Below, piece after piece: positions 25,036 to 35,561 of a DNA stretch of 64,000 nt (positions within the stretch are counted from its first letter, which is position 1; each line of letters opens with the position of its first letter). The translations under genes were made by a program, and so were the position numbers. This DNA comes from Epiperipatus broadwayi (Eukaryota; Onychophora; Udeonychophora; Euonychophora; Peripatidae), in assembly GCA_028023455.1 (NCBI GenBank), contig JAQFVV010000113.1:188001-252000 (forward strand), in the 5' to 3' direction. The notes beneath the pieces were generated by a model, which searched no databases, had not been told where the DNA came from, and saw nothing but the letters and a program-made list of their open reading frames with translations.

Positions 25036-26620
25036 TCATGCTAGTCCATTATTATGTTTATTTATTATCTTGCAATGTTGTATTTTAACTTCTGTAGTAA
25101 ACTTTTCTTCCTGAAAGTCTTCAATACTTTGTCTAATTATAGATCTGCACTGTATTTTACCTTCAACCATGTTCTCCCCATAAAAGCAGTCAATATTGCA
25201 TTTCTTTAAAATGCCTTTGAAACTATCTTTACAATGTAAACGGGGTCTCTCTGTGCCACGAAAGCCATGTTCAAAGTTCGCAATAAAACATTTTTTAAAT
25301 AAAGAATTGTATTGGTCATCCATTTCACACATTCAATCCAATGAAGATTTAATATTTTACAAAAATGGAGTCTAGAGTATATTATCTGAAGTTAAAAAAG
25401 ATGTTGATTGGTCTTATAATTTTTAACACCTTTATGTTACATTAATAGGGTGTCCAAATTTCACTTCCATATAATTAATTAGCTAAGATTTACATACAAG
25501 TAATTTACGTGCAATAGATAGTTCACCGTGATAAAATATTCTATCATTTAATTTGTTAAAAGAAGCAGCAGCAATACTTTAAATTCCAAGCTGCTCCTAA
25601 ATGTCTAAATCCACTTTTCTATTTAAAAGCTACAAAGATATTTAAATTTATTTACATTCTCAAGTTGGTAACCATCCAAGTTCAAAGTTGCCTAATTTTT
25701 TTTTTCTATTAATGGTTTATGAATAACTTGCTATGTGTTTTTGAATATTAATTAATAAATTGTTAGATGCTGCATTCAAATTCACTAAATACATTCTGTA
25801 GATTGTCTTTTGAACTGGCAAAAATATTACACCTTACTATAAATACAGATACCAAAAAATGAAGTTATTGCATATGCTTTTAATAAATTTAAATTAAAAA
25901 TTCCATCATCAAACCTGTATTGGTTTAATCCCTGATTCATTAATTCGCTTATAAATAGTTCCAAAGACCCTATCAATAATGTTTAAAAATAATGTCAGAA
26001 CAAATATACAGTCTCCTTTAACCTCAATTTTTATTTCAAATATATCAGATTTTCTACCTGTAGTCATAATGTTTCCTCTGAATAACACGACAACCAATTA
26101 ATTGGAAAACAATGCCATAGATTTGTTCAATTAATTCAATCAAATGTCTTGACCAAATCAAGAAAAACAATATATAAATCACTCTTGTTCTCAACATATT
26201 TTTTGCATTTATCTGCCAATAAAAACATGTCTCTAGTATTTCTTGATTTTTAAAAATTACATTATTTCTGATAACCACTCATACACAAATGGAAGCAATA
26301 TATTAAATAGAATCCCTGAAAATACTTTAGTTATAGTTGATAATAATGGAAGTCCATAATAATTATTGAAATCTTGTCCATTTTCCTTAATTCTAAAAAT
26401 TGGAACAATAAAAGCATACCTAATATCAGTTGACACATCTTTGTGAATTCACATGTTCCTAAAAAATTTCTAATATTTTTGAAGCTAAAATATCATCATA
26501 TTTTAAAACTTTCCCAGGTATTTAATCAATATCTGCAGTCTTTCCGTTTTTAAGATTAATAGAAATTGTTTTAACTTCTTTAAGCTGTGTATCTTTCTCC
26601 AAAGATAAGTGAGCAGATAA
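25036..26620 (-). pseudogene. LINE relic, reverse transcriptase and C-terminus
   Basis: The minus strand carries LADKCKKYVE followed by LYIVFLDLVKTFD (about 26130-26220), RT box A with its catalytic aspartate. Further downstream, 25036-25332 reads GTERPRLHCKDSFKGILKKC and a later basic stretch, typical of the C-terminal tail of many animal LINEs (compare the family pattern RP-LRFKD-CKRD). Stops and frameshifts interrupt it. The frames at 25909-26097 and 26054-26278 are overlapping parts. It differs from the RTE copies and from 22210-24785. Confidence 0.6.
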
Positions 26621-28365
26621 AATAGATATATCATTAAAAATCATCAATTCACTTCTAATATCATTAATCAAAAGATAATCAAAATATCCCTTCTATTTGT
26701 TCTAAATGTCATTGCCATTTCTTAAGAAAATATCATTAATGGATTTAATAGCATTATGATATTATTTTTACAAATCCATAAATTACTTTCAGTAAATGTC
26801 TATATTTCCTTTGCAGTATTAACCACTAGTCATTTTAGTCTTTTTGATTGTCATTAAACTTATGATTTTAAATAAATATTTATTACATGAGATATTCATA
26901 TTCATTGTCTTAATCATAAGTAATTCATACAAATATTTGATTTAACACACAAACATATATATAAATGTAAATTATAAAGTTCCACATTTAAGTTATTCTG
27001 TTAAGCAGAAAATGCCACAAATTTGTTTTTTAATCATGACACTAATAATAAAATCATTGTTAATAATCAGCTATGATTCTTCTTCTAGTCAATCTAAGAA
27101 TAGATTTACTTGTATCCTCTTAAGAGAATTCCATGTCTCAATAAATACGAACAACCCTGAAAGTTCAAAATGGCAGTTTTAGTATTGAATAGTTATTGAA
27201 ATTTAGCCATGAATAGATTGAACAGACATCAATTTTTTTTATGAATATAATTGAAATAAAAATTATTTTTAATGCAACTATCATTTTAACCTTAAGTTGA
27301 ACTTATCTATGATCGGTTTAACAATCAGTGTTTATAAGTGCTCATATAACATAAACTTCTCTAATGTAATCTATTATAATAATAATAATGATAATAATAA
27401 TACATTGAAACTCATGCTAGTTTGAAATAGAATATCTCAGGTCTATCTATATAACAGAGTTAAATCTAACACTTTGTATAGCTGAGTATTCATTGACCAT
27501 GAGAAGATCACAGGCCCATTCTTTTAAATCCATTGCCATTAAGATCGTTTGCCTTGAAAGCAATCACAAGAAATGGAAAGTTGAGAAAGCTTGGCACATA
27601 ATCAATTTTGTCTTGTGATAAACTCTAGAGCCAATAGCATTCCCTTCAACAAATACTCCATTGCTCAATTTGACAACATAGGTGGAACTTTGTCGATTTT
27701 CACATACAGCAATTATACATTCAAACATGCAGATTCATTAAAATTAATGCCCAGTTTAATTATCTCCATATGCAGGTGGAAATGCTGATACATTTTGCAA
27801 ACTTTCCCCCAGTCGTGCTTTGACAAAGATATTCTATATATCGAAAGCCTGGCATAGCAGATTAATAAATTTATGCTTATTTTGCTGTAATTATTATTTA
27901 TTTGCTTATTTGTATAATATTAATAATGATGATGATGATGATAGTAATAATTTTCATTGCTTTAAACTTCTTTTTATTTTGATTATTTTATTGCAATTTG
28001 TACTGAATTAAAAAAAAAGATGGACTTTCTTATATGAAAAATTAGAAATTTGTAACTGACTTTTATTTCGGCTCTTTAGTATTGATTGCTGTCATAAAAG
28101 TGGATAACACAATTAACCTCTTTTTTCTCACCTTTTCAAAACCAAATAACAAATTTAAAAATTTCAAAGACAAATAATACTAGCAAAAGTTCCAAACAAA
28201 TTTGTCAATTACATGTACTAAGATGTTTAAAATTATTCCTTTTAATTTATAAATTAATCTTGAAAGTCAATAAGAAACTTACACTTATCTGTACTCCTCC
28301 CATCCACTTTTGTTCAAAATGAAATAAAAAATTGAAAAGATAAGTAATACAAAAAAGTTTGAAAC
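26620..28365. other. AT-rich DNA
   Basis: Perhaps 5' remains of the preceding LINE up to about 26850, then nothing recognised. Small (AAT) and (GAT) runs lie near 27380 and 27925. Frames of 60-65 codons at 27591 and 27820 lack motifs. Confidence 0.4.
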
Positions 28366-28381
28366 AAAACTGTTAATTAAT

Positions 28382-28603
28382 AAACAGGCAAAAACTCTCC
28401 ATATAGTAGTGCCACCTTGTGCTAACCAGAATAATCAATAGATGCCAGAAGGCTTGTGCATAGGGATTTTATGCACAAGCCTTCTGGCATCCATTGATTA
28501 ATCTGGTTAGCACAAGGTGGCACTACTATATGGAGAGTTTTTGCCTGTTTAGTAACAGTTAAGTGCTAGCATGAGATGGTGATCATGTGATGTTTAGTGG
28601 TTT
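28382..28603. mobile_element. Family C foldback copy
   Basis: An inverted pair of the segment starting AAACAGGCAAAAACTCTCC. The left arm (28382-28463) mirrors the right arm (about 28466-28551), and the right arm continues to the family end TTTAGTGGTTT. A 14-bp direct repeat with two mismatches (AAAACTGTTAATTA at 28366-28379, AAAACGGTCAATTA at 28604-28617) is a likely TSD. This copy stops short of the ribozyme. Confidence 0.75.
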
Positions 28604-28639
28604 AAAACGGTCAATTATGAATAATATTTTTGTAGAGTA

Positions 28640-28850
28640 ATTTTCATTACACCGCACTTACGCAAGGTAGGGAATGTTTTCTATCCACTTGTAACACCTT
28701 GTGGAGGGATGTACTCATAAACATATAACCAAAGACATGTGAAAAAGATCTATGATCCTCAAAACATACATTTTGTACTGAACCAGCATTCATCATTTGA
28801 CTCAGACCACAATCTCTTACATATATGTTTATCACTGTTCAGTATATATA
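28640..28850 (-). mobile_element. Diverged family B relic
   Basis: Shares with family B the order ACATATAACC...GACATGTGAAAAAGAT, ACATTTTGTACTGAACCAGC and CATCATTTGACTCAGACCA. Related pieces lie at 55380 and 57657. The ribozyme core is mutated (first C lost). The 62-codon minus frame here is a by-product. Confidence 0.5.
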
Positions 28851-29043
28851 GATAGCAAAATAGTACAGTTTAATTGATAAGTATAAAACGTTCAGCCCTC
28901 ACAACTTTAACACAGGTCATTTATTGAAAGTATATTAATAATTTTTATTAGTCACTCATTAGCCTAAAGATTATTCAATAATGAATAATATTTCTGCACT
29001 GTAATTTTCTGTCAATTACTTTTTTATCAATTACATATAATAA

Positions 29044-29546
29044 CTGAAACACAGGCTTGTTATATACCTGTGGCTATATATATGTAATATAGGGTATATG
29101 AGCACAGACTTTCACACCTCCCACCTCTCTCCACTCTATCTAATAACACTGATACACCTAAACACATATATGCTGAAAAGATAAATAATCACCAATATAC
29201 GTATTTCATGCTAAACCAGCAATCATCATCAGTTGGTCCAGACTATCATCTTTACAGATATATAGTATAAGTGCTCAGATATATATTAAGATAGACTATC
29301 CTCATAGTTTAATGGACAGGCTTCAATCCACTCCACACTCCAACTCTTCAACCCTCCATCCAATAAGATTTTCAATTGGATGGAGGGTTGAAGAGTTGGA
29401 GTGTGGAGTGGATTGAAGCCTGTCCATTAAACTATGAGGATAGTCTATCTTAATATATATCTGAGCACTTATACTATATATGTGTGTAAAGATGATAGTC
29501 TGGACCAACTGATGATTGCTGGTTTAGCATGAAATACGTATATTGG
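29044..29546 (+). mobile_element. Family B hammerhead foldback, copy 2
   Basis: Flanked by the identical 16-mer CAATTACATATAATAA (29028-29043 and 29547-29562). The left part begins with the family end CTGAAACACAGG. Arms at about 29197-29372 and 29378-29546 are near-perfect reverse complements centred near 29375. The right end falls four bases past the predicted hammerhead cleavage site. The 61-codon frame at 29323-29508 is produced by the palindrome. Confidence 0.85.
29504..29546 (+). ncRNA. Type I hammerhead ribozyme, family B copy 2
   Basis: ACCAA at 29504-29508 and TTGG at 29543-29546 form stem I (the fifth pair is lost at the element end). CTGATGA is 29509-29515. Stem II is TGCT/AGCA with loop GGTTT and an unpaired T on each side. 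GAAA is 29531-29534. Stem III is ATA/TAT with loop CG, and A29542 occupies the cleavage position. The inverted copy (minus strand, about 29200-29245) has three extra bases in CTGATGATGATT and is probably inactive. Confidence 0.75.
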
Positions 29547-29564
29547 CAATTACATATAATAATT

Positions 29565-30235
29565 GGTTTTCAAGTACACATTTAATTTATAAATTAATGT
29601 GTAAGTCAGTATTATATAATATTATGAAAATCATTTTTCCAAATAAAAAGAATCTGAAATGTATCGATTACTTATTCCAGTATTGTTTCATGATATTACC
29701 ATAGGATTTAAGAAATCAGTAAATTAAAAATGGAATGTAGTTATCTAACTCTGTTCGCACCAAAAAAAATTCAGGGCTATAGTACAAGTTGATGTATAAG
29801 ATATGCTGCATTTTGATAAATAACTGATGATAATAAAAAATCATTTGAAACATTATGGGTGGGATCAAACAAGGCTTGTTAAAACATTTTTCTTTAAGAA
29901 TGGGAGATGATCTGATGTATTTTAAATTTGTAAAGATAACACTATCTTCAATTCCAATTTATTTGTACATGCTTATTCTCTGGCAACTTACCTCAAATTT
30001 CTTTAAAATGAAACTTGATATATAAGTTCAAAAACAACTTCTAAAGTAAAATTTATACAAGTTCAAGTACATACTTCAGTATTTGTAATATTTCTATTGT
30101 AGATTACATAACTATGTTTTACGTATAAAAACATAATTGATAATGTAGTGTAATTATTTGAACCAATTGTATATAGCATTGGCCACATGACAAGGCTGTA
30201 TTGTCAGAAAATTATTAAGTATAGCTTAATAAAAT
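29565..30235. other. AT-rich DNA
   Basis: No supported gene. Confidence 0.45.
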
Positions 30236-30237
30236 GA

Positions 30238-30426
30238 AATAGACTAGATATAAGTAAAACAGATATTGACATACCTATGGTTAGTGCTATTGTTGATATC
30301 TTTGTAATGGATAAGTGTTGCAATAAACATATCAATGGAAAAAAGTGTGAAAAGCAAAAAGTAAAGATTAATGTAAAAGATGATGATGGAAATGAATTAA
30401 GAGTTTCAGTTTGTTCAATTAAATAA
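30238..30426 (+). CDS. Doubtful coding-like frame, 62 codons
   Basis: An open plus-strand frame ending in TAA at 30424-30426 has a protein-like composition: acidic, lysine- and cysteine-rich, with FVMDKCCNKHINGKKCEKQ and VKDDDGNELRVSV. The first ATG is at 30277, and AATAAA overlaps the stop. I do not recognise a family. It could be a terminal exon or a retroelement scrap, but frames of this length arise by chance in a 64-kb window. There is no splice or promoter evidence beyond AG dinucleotides upstream. Confidence 0.15.
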   Translation, partial: NRLDISKTDIDIPMVSAIVDIFVMDKCCNKHINGKKCEKQKVKINVKDDDGNELRVSVCSIK

Positions 30427-30429
30427 AAC

Positions 30430-31105
30430 TCGTAATGTCCAGTCAATCATTTTTAATTGAAATAATAGATCATAAGATAAAAACTAATATACAGTCACAA
30501 TATCTTATGTCAATCAGCAATCAACACATCATTAGTTACATACAATTTAGTTATGAAAGTTAGCTGAAGAAGGAATAATAAATTTTCAGTTATTTTTTAA
30601 ATCATAGTGACATTTAAGCCAAATGTCATTTTTATTTGCAATAGCAGACAGAAAAAAAAAGACAGTTGCGTTCCTTATGCTCCAATATTTTGACATGACA
30701 ATGACAAATCATTTTTAGGGCAACAATCACTTTACATTTTCTATCCCTCATAACCAGTGAAATCAAACATATCATAGAAACTTTGAATATGAACCCAAAT
30801 TGTTTCTTGGACATTTTTCAACCTATGGAATCATTTCTAACTCATCACTCAAATAGGATGCAGTCCTAACAAAAAAACTAGATTTGACCATCTACAACAT
30901 TAATACAATGTTAAAATTTTATCAACTCTTATATTCAAATCAAACAGGTTTCTATTTGAAAATCAATTCTTATATAAAATACACTAGACATTTTTTGTAT
31001 TTATATTACATTACATCCTTAACACATCATAATCTCTTAATACTAAATAGTAATTATTCTTATATTATCAAAATTGGACAATCCTCTTTCTCAAAGTAAA
31101 CTTTG
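30430..31105. other. AT-rich DNA
   Basis: Nothing recognised. Frames at 30632-30814 (minus) and 30884-31099 (plus) lack motifs. Confidence 0.4.
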
Positions 31106-31109
31106 TTAT

Positions 31110-31295
31110 TACCATTATTTTCAATCATGAAACTTCCTCAAGTTTAATCCAGATTTTTGGTTCCATAATTTCTCATCATTCTATCAAACTTCTTAATCTT
31201 ATCCATTAAATTTCACATGTAGTCTCTTTTTAGCCTTTTATAATCTCTTAGAATTTAGTTAAGACTTCAATTTTCTATCTATATATACTAATATT
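31110..31295 (-). pseudogene. Old RTE LINE 3' relic
   Basis: Landmarks in RTE order on the plus strand: CCTCAAGTTTAATCCA, TTTCACATGTAGTCTCTTTTT, CCTTTTATAATCTCTT, TTAAGACTTCAATTTTCTATC. Strongly diverged; no open frame. Confidence 0.55.
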
Positions 31296-31859
31296 TTCAC
31301 AGTAAATATCAGCTAAAATTACAACTACAATAACTATATTTTCAAAATATATTTCTAGCAAGTTTCTTTACCTTACTATGTTCTAATGCAAACAAAAACA
31401 GCTCTATTCCAACATCATCTAATAATCAGTAATCACCAAATGGTAATGAGCATTATTCTCCTTCTTAAGCTTCTTTTCTGTCTTTTGCTTTTATCAATGA
31501 TGATTTAGGATTCAAAGCAAGAATGATGTCAAATAATTTTAACTTCTTTTTATTGACACAACATACTTTGGTACATTAATTACAAATAGAGTTTTATATA
31601 TTTTTTTATAATAAAATGTTAATATCAAGATAAACAGTCTTATTGTGAAGCATCCCTATCCCTTTAAGATCAATTAATCTATGCCTATTTAAAGTATTTA
31701 TGCTTGTATCTATATATTATATATGTTTTTATCCACAGTTATTTAATATATTGCAATTGTCTAATTAATATTTATTTGATCATTTCATATATCAAGCAAT
31801 GATTTTATATATATATATAATAGCAATATATATTCAGATGTCACATGACACACATATAT

Positions 31860-31862
<3 letters not shown>

Positions 31863-31930
<68 letters not shown>
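31863..31930. repeat. (AT)n microsatellite
   Basis: About 34 AT dinucleotides without interruption, directly before family E unit 1. Confidence 0.95.
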
Positions 31931-31932
<2 letters not shown>

Positions 31933-32339
31933 CTTGTATTTATAAATATGTAAAATTAAGAGCATGCTAATAAGCTCTAAACAAGCTTTTTTAAATTTTT
32001 TTTAATGATAAATGTTACTACAAGAGAAGGCATTCAAATCATCTTTATCTATGATTGTCTCCAATCCCAGACCAGTTTCAAGCTATGCCTCTCTTCAGCT
32101 AAGATGCCAGATTCAAAAAACCAACTCTAAGTATTTATCTAATAGCTAACTGTCAAGAAGAGGATCTGAAACTTTTATACATCTACATGTCTTTAAAGTT
32201 AGCTTTCCAAGAGCCTGAATTTAATTCAGATACTCCATATATTAATAGGCTTAGCCATTTAATTTAACCAAAGCCCCCAACAGCAAAATAATAATAGTAA
32301 TATATAAAGTCAGATATCACATGACTTATATATATATAT
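31931..32339 (-). mobile_element. Family E unit 1
   Basis: A 400-bp unit that recurs at 38045-38455 in the same orientation and in reverse at 38561-38950. It runs from TTTATAAATATGTAAAATTAAG to TCACATGACTTATATAT. On the minus strand it keeps CTGAAGA, a short hairpin and GAAAC (32075-32099) but has lost the TCCTCA strand of stem I. The PLE starts where the next unit should begin. Confidence 0.75.
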
Positions 32340-32497
32340 GTATGTAAATTTATAAATAAATATTAGAAAATACAGTACTTAAAAGTTTATAAAATATATA
32401 TATATCTATAACCATCACTTAGAAGCACTTTCAACTATCTTGTAGTTTTTGTCAATTAACACTTTTAAAATGTCAGCTTTCCCATAATTCCATGATG

Positions 32498-33091
32498 TCA
32501 ACTTTTCCATAATTCTGTGATCTTAACATTTGCTTCTTGCCTATTAACTAAATCTTGCTTGTATTTATATATTAACATCACCTCTTTAATTTTCCATTTA
32601 TTATTATTTCTTTCAGTTTCCAATATTTTTACATTGCTATAATTAAAATCGAAACCATATGTACATGATTTATTATGGTCATAAAAGACAAAAGCTGATA
32701 AATTACCATTATTTTTATAATTTTGTTTTGTATTTTGAACCCTTTTTAATAATAATAAGTGCTCTTTTGTTCTTTTTTCCAATGTGCACCTTCATTCACC
32801 TATATATCCACTGCAACACCTACACATCTATTTGTAAATGATACAATTTTTATTTGTGAATAAAATTTTATCTTTTGAATTGTTTTTTAATTTATAAAAT
32901 GTAGGTGGTACATAAAATGCAATATCACATATCCCTTTATAAATTTTCTTAATGAAACTTGCCTGTTGATTTGAAATATATGGTATTGATATCCAAAATT
33001 TTTTATCAGAAAAATTATTATTCATAAATATTACCAAAATCACACTTTTCTTTATGTTTGCCGTAATATCATATAAATATAATTTATCCAA
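32498..33091 (-). pseudogene. PLE ORF 3' end: linker and GIY-YIG endonuclease
   Basis: Two frames (33091-32828 and 32782-32498) match the plus copy at 37270-37858. Seen are FWISIPYISNQQASFIKKIY, then the linker with a VPPTFYKLKNN stretch, and the GIY-YIG domain region MEKRTKEHLLLLKR ... SCTYGFDFNYSNVKILE ... ANVKITELWKS ending at a stop. GIY-YIG nucleases nick target DNA in PLEs. A break around 32800 separates linker from nuclease. It is a fragment and cannot encode a full protein. Confidence 0.75.
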
Positions 33092-33134
33092 ACTTCAAAC
33101 ACTTTTAGCAAACTTTATTTGTACATACATCTAC

Positions 33135-33162
33135 GTTTCGACTGACCTGCAGTCTTCTCCAG
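33135..33162 (-). ncRNA. Hammerhead-like motif, left PLE arm
   Basis: On the minus strand: CTGGAGA (one core A changed to G), T or A spacer, GACTG/CAGTC hairpin with loop CAGGT, GAAAC. The core change makes this copy probably inactive, whereas the right-arm copy at 35336 reads CTGAAGA. Confidence 0.5.
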
Positions 33163-34030
33163 AGCTATGATATAATGAACAAATATATATATATATATTA
33201 AAAACCTGAAATAAATAATCAAACCCAAATAAAACAATTAATATAAAATAAAATGTACTACATAAATGAAAAATAAATATAAATTATACATGTGTATTCT
33301 TAACTTTATACATATATACATTCAAGGACAACTATTAATCTAAATATTATCTATTTTATTATTATTAACAATCTACTAATTATCTGTATTCTTCATAAAC
33401 TTAAACTTTATGATTAGTAATTAAAATTCTTTTAATTTTAAATCATATTTATTATTTTCTTACTCATTCTTCTTTTAAAATTAATATTTTATATTTATTA
33501 TTGCTGAATATTTAAAACCTATAAACTTTATAATCTTTACACTTACTAAGGCTATTCTGATCTTCAAAATAAAATAATGAAAAATCGTTTTTTTCAAAAA
33601 ATTATCTTATACCCTAGCTCCCTCTATTACATATTATTTAAACTAAATATATATATCCCCTACAACTCTTTATTTATATATATTTTTACATTTTAACTTT
33701 TATTATATAATACTCATAAATTTATATTATACTTCTTTATATGTTTTTATATATATAAACCCTACAACTTTATTTACATATATATTTTTATATTTTATAT
33801 ATTTTAACTTTTATCATTATTTTTATATAATTCTTATAAAAATTTTTTTATACTGTTTTATATGTAAATATTATGCTAAGTTTATTAATTTATTTATTTA
33901 TTATTATTTAATATCTGTAAATATACCCAAATTTATATTCGTATTTAACCTAACCACTTTTTATCATCCCCAACTTATTTATTAACAATTATCTCTTTAC
34001 ACATTTACCTCTATATATCTTATTTAATAA

Positions 34031-34327
34031 CTAAACCAATCTCATCCTAATCCCAGAATCTCTATTAAATTCTGGTTTTATCTTTCTTATTAATATAGCT
34101 TCTTTTATTTTCCTTTCTTTAATACTTTTTGTATATAACTTCATTTTTATTGAACTTTGTGTAAATTTGTGTCCTGTTTCTTTTGTATGTATATATATTG
34201 GTGATATTTTCCTTTCTTTAATACTTTTTGTATATAACTTCATTTTTATTGAACTTTGTGTAAATTTGTGTCCTGTTTCTTTTGTATGTATATATATTAG
34301 TGATTTCACCAATATATATACATACAA
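34031..34327 (-). pseudogene. GIY-YIG C-terminal fragment in PLE arm
   Basis: The minus frame contains IYIHTKETGHKFTQSSIKMK and ERKIKEAILIRKIKPEFNRD. This is the usual C-terminal half of a PLE GIY-YIG nuclease (THTKETGH, EAI-IRK--PE-NRD). The first part is repeated because of the 95-bp duplication. The same fragment is present in the other arm (34316-34480, plus), with a stop. It differs from the nuclease end at 37858, so it derives from a different PLE copy or family lying upstream of the terminal repeat. Confidence 0.65.
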
Positions 34328-35335
34328 AAGAAACAGGACACAAATTTACACAAAGTTCAATAAAAATGAAGTTATATACAAAAAGTATTAAAGAAAGGAA
34401 AATAAAAGAAGCTATATATTAATAAGAAAGATAAAACCAGAATTTAATAGAGATTCTGGGATTAGGATGAGATTGGTTTAGTTATTAAATAAGATATATA
34501 GAGGTAAATGTGTAAAGAGATAATTGTTAATAAATAAGTTGGGGATGATAAAAAGTGGTTAAGTTAAATACGAATATAAATTTGGGTATATTTACAGATA
34601 TTAAATAATAATAAATAAATAAATTAATAAACTTAGCATAATATTTACATATAAAACAGTATAAAATTTTTTTATAAGAATTATATAAAAATAATGATAA
34701 AAGTTAAAATATATAAAATATAAAAATATATATGTAAATAAAGTTGTAGGGTTTATATATATAAAAACATATAAAGAAGTATAATATAAATTTATGAGTA
34801 TTATATAATAAAAGTTAAAATGTAAAAATATATATATATATAAATAAAGAGTTGTAGGGGATATATATATATATTTAGTTTAAATAATATGTAATAGAAG
34901 GAGGTAGGGTATAAGATAATTTTTTGAAAAAAAACGATTTTTCATTATTTTATTTTGAAGATCATTATAAAGTTTATAGGTTTTAAATATTCAGCAATAA
35001 TAAATATAAAATATTAATTTTAAAAGAAGAATGAATAAGAAAATAATAAATATGATTTAAAATTAAAAGAATTTTAATTACTAATCATAAAGTTTAAGTT
35101 TATGAAGAATATAGATAATTAGTAGATTGTTAATAATAATAAAATAGATAATATTTAAATTAATAGTTGTCCTTGAATGTATATATGTATAAAGTTAAGA
35201 ATACACATGTATAATTTATATTTATTTTTCATTTATGTAGTACATTTTATTTTATATTAATTGTTTTAGTTGGGTTTGATTATTTATTTCAGGTTTTTAA
35301 TATATATATATATATTTGTTCATTATATCATAGCT

Positions 35336-35384
35336 CTGAAGAAGACTGCAGGTCAGTCGAAACGTAGGTGTATGTACAAATAAA
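35336..35384 (+). ncRNA. Hammerhead-like motif, right PLE arm
   Basis: CTGAAGA at 35336-35342, spacer A, GACTG/CAGTC hairpin with loop CAGGT, GAAAC at 35359-35363. Stem III can form from ACGTA and TATGT around GGTG, followed by A (GTA triplet). Stem I is not convincing, so this copy may need dimers or be inactive. Hammerheads in PLE terminal repeats are established knowledge. Confidence 0.6.
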
Positions 35385-35561
35385 GTTTGCTAAAAGTGTT
35401 TGAAGTTTGGATAAATTATATTTAAAAATTATTATTATTATTTTTATATTTAGAATTAAAATTTTTAATAGTATAATAAACACAATCATAATTGTATCCA
35501 ACATTTAACGTTTAAAATAATTGCTTTAAAATGTAGGTTACAGTTTCTATATAACTGTAAA

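Larger units (their letters stand above)
32340..34312 (-). mobile_element. PLE copy, minus strand, internally deleted
   Basis: The minus-strand half of a head-to-head PLE pair. From the centre outward it has a terminal repeat with hammerhead-like motif (34307 to about 33100), then a direct jump to the C-terminal part of the ORF (33091-32498) and a 3' region (to about 32340) that matches 37878-38020 of the plus copy. Most of the RT is missing relative to the plus copy. A segment of about 95 bp within the terminal repeat is duplicated (about 34108-34200 and 34208-34305). Confidence 0.8.
33100..35420. repeat. Large palindrome of PLE terminal repeats
   Basis: The left arm (about 33100-34307) is the reverse complement of the right arm (about 34316-35410) with few differences apart from the ~95-bp duplication in the left arm. 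The centre is near 34312 (TTAGTGATTTCACCAA). Each arm reads outward from the centre: end of a GIY-YIG-like frame, long AT-rich leader, hammerhead-like motif, AAATAAAGTTTG. Inverted terminal repeats of this kind are known for Penelope elements. Confidence 0.85.

Noticed and set aside
28382-29546. CRISPR-like or regulatory inverted repeats
   Set aside because: There are no regular short spacers. The repeats are long palindromes with TSDs in a eukaryotic retroelement context.
31863-31930. (AT)n as an origin or scaffold attachment site
   Set aside because: It is only a microsatellite; nothing further supports a function.
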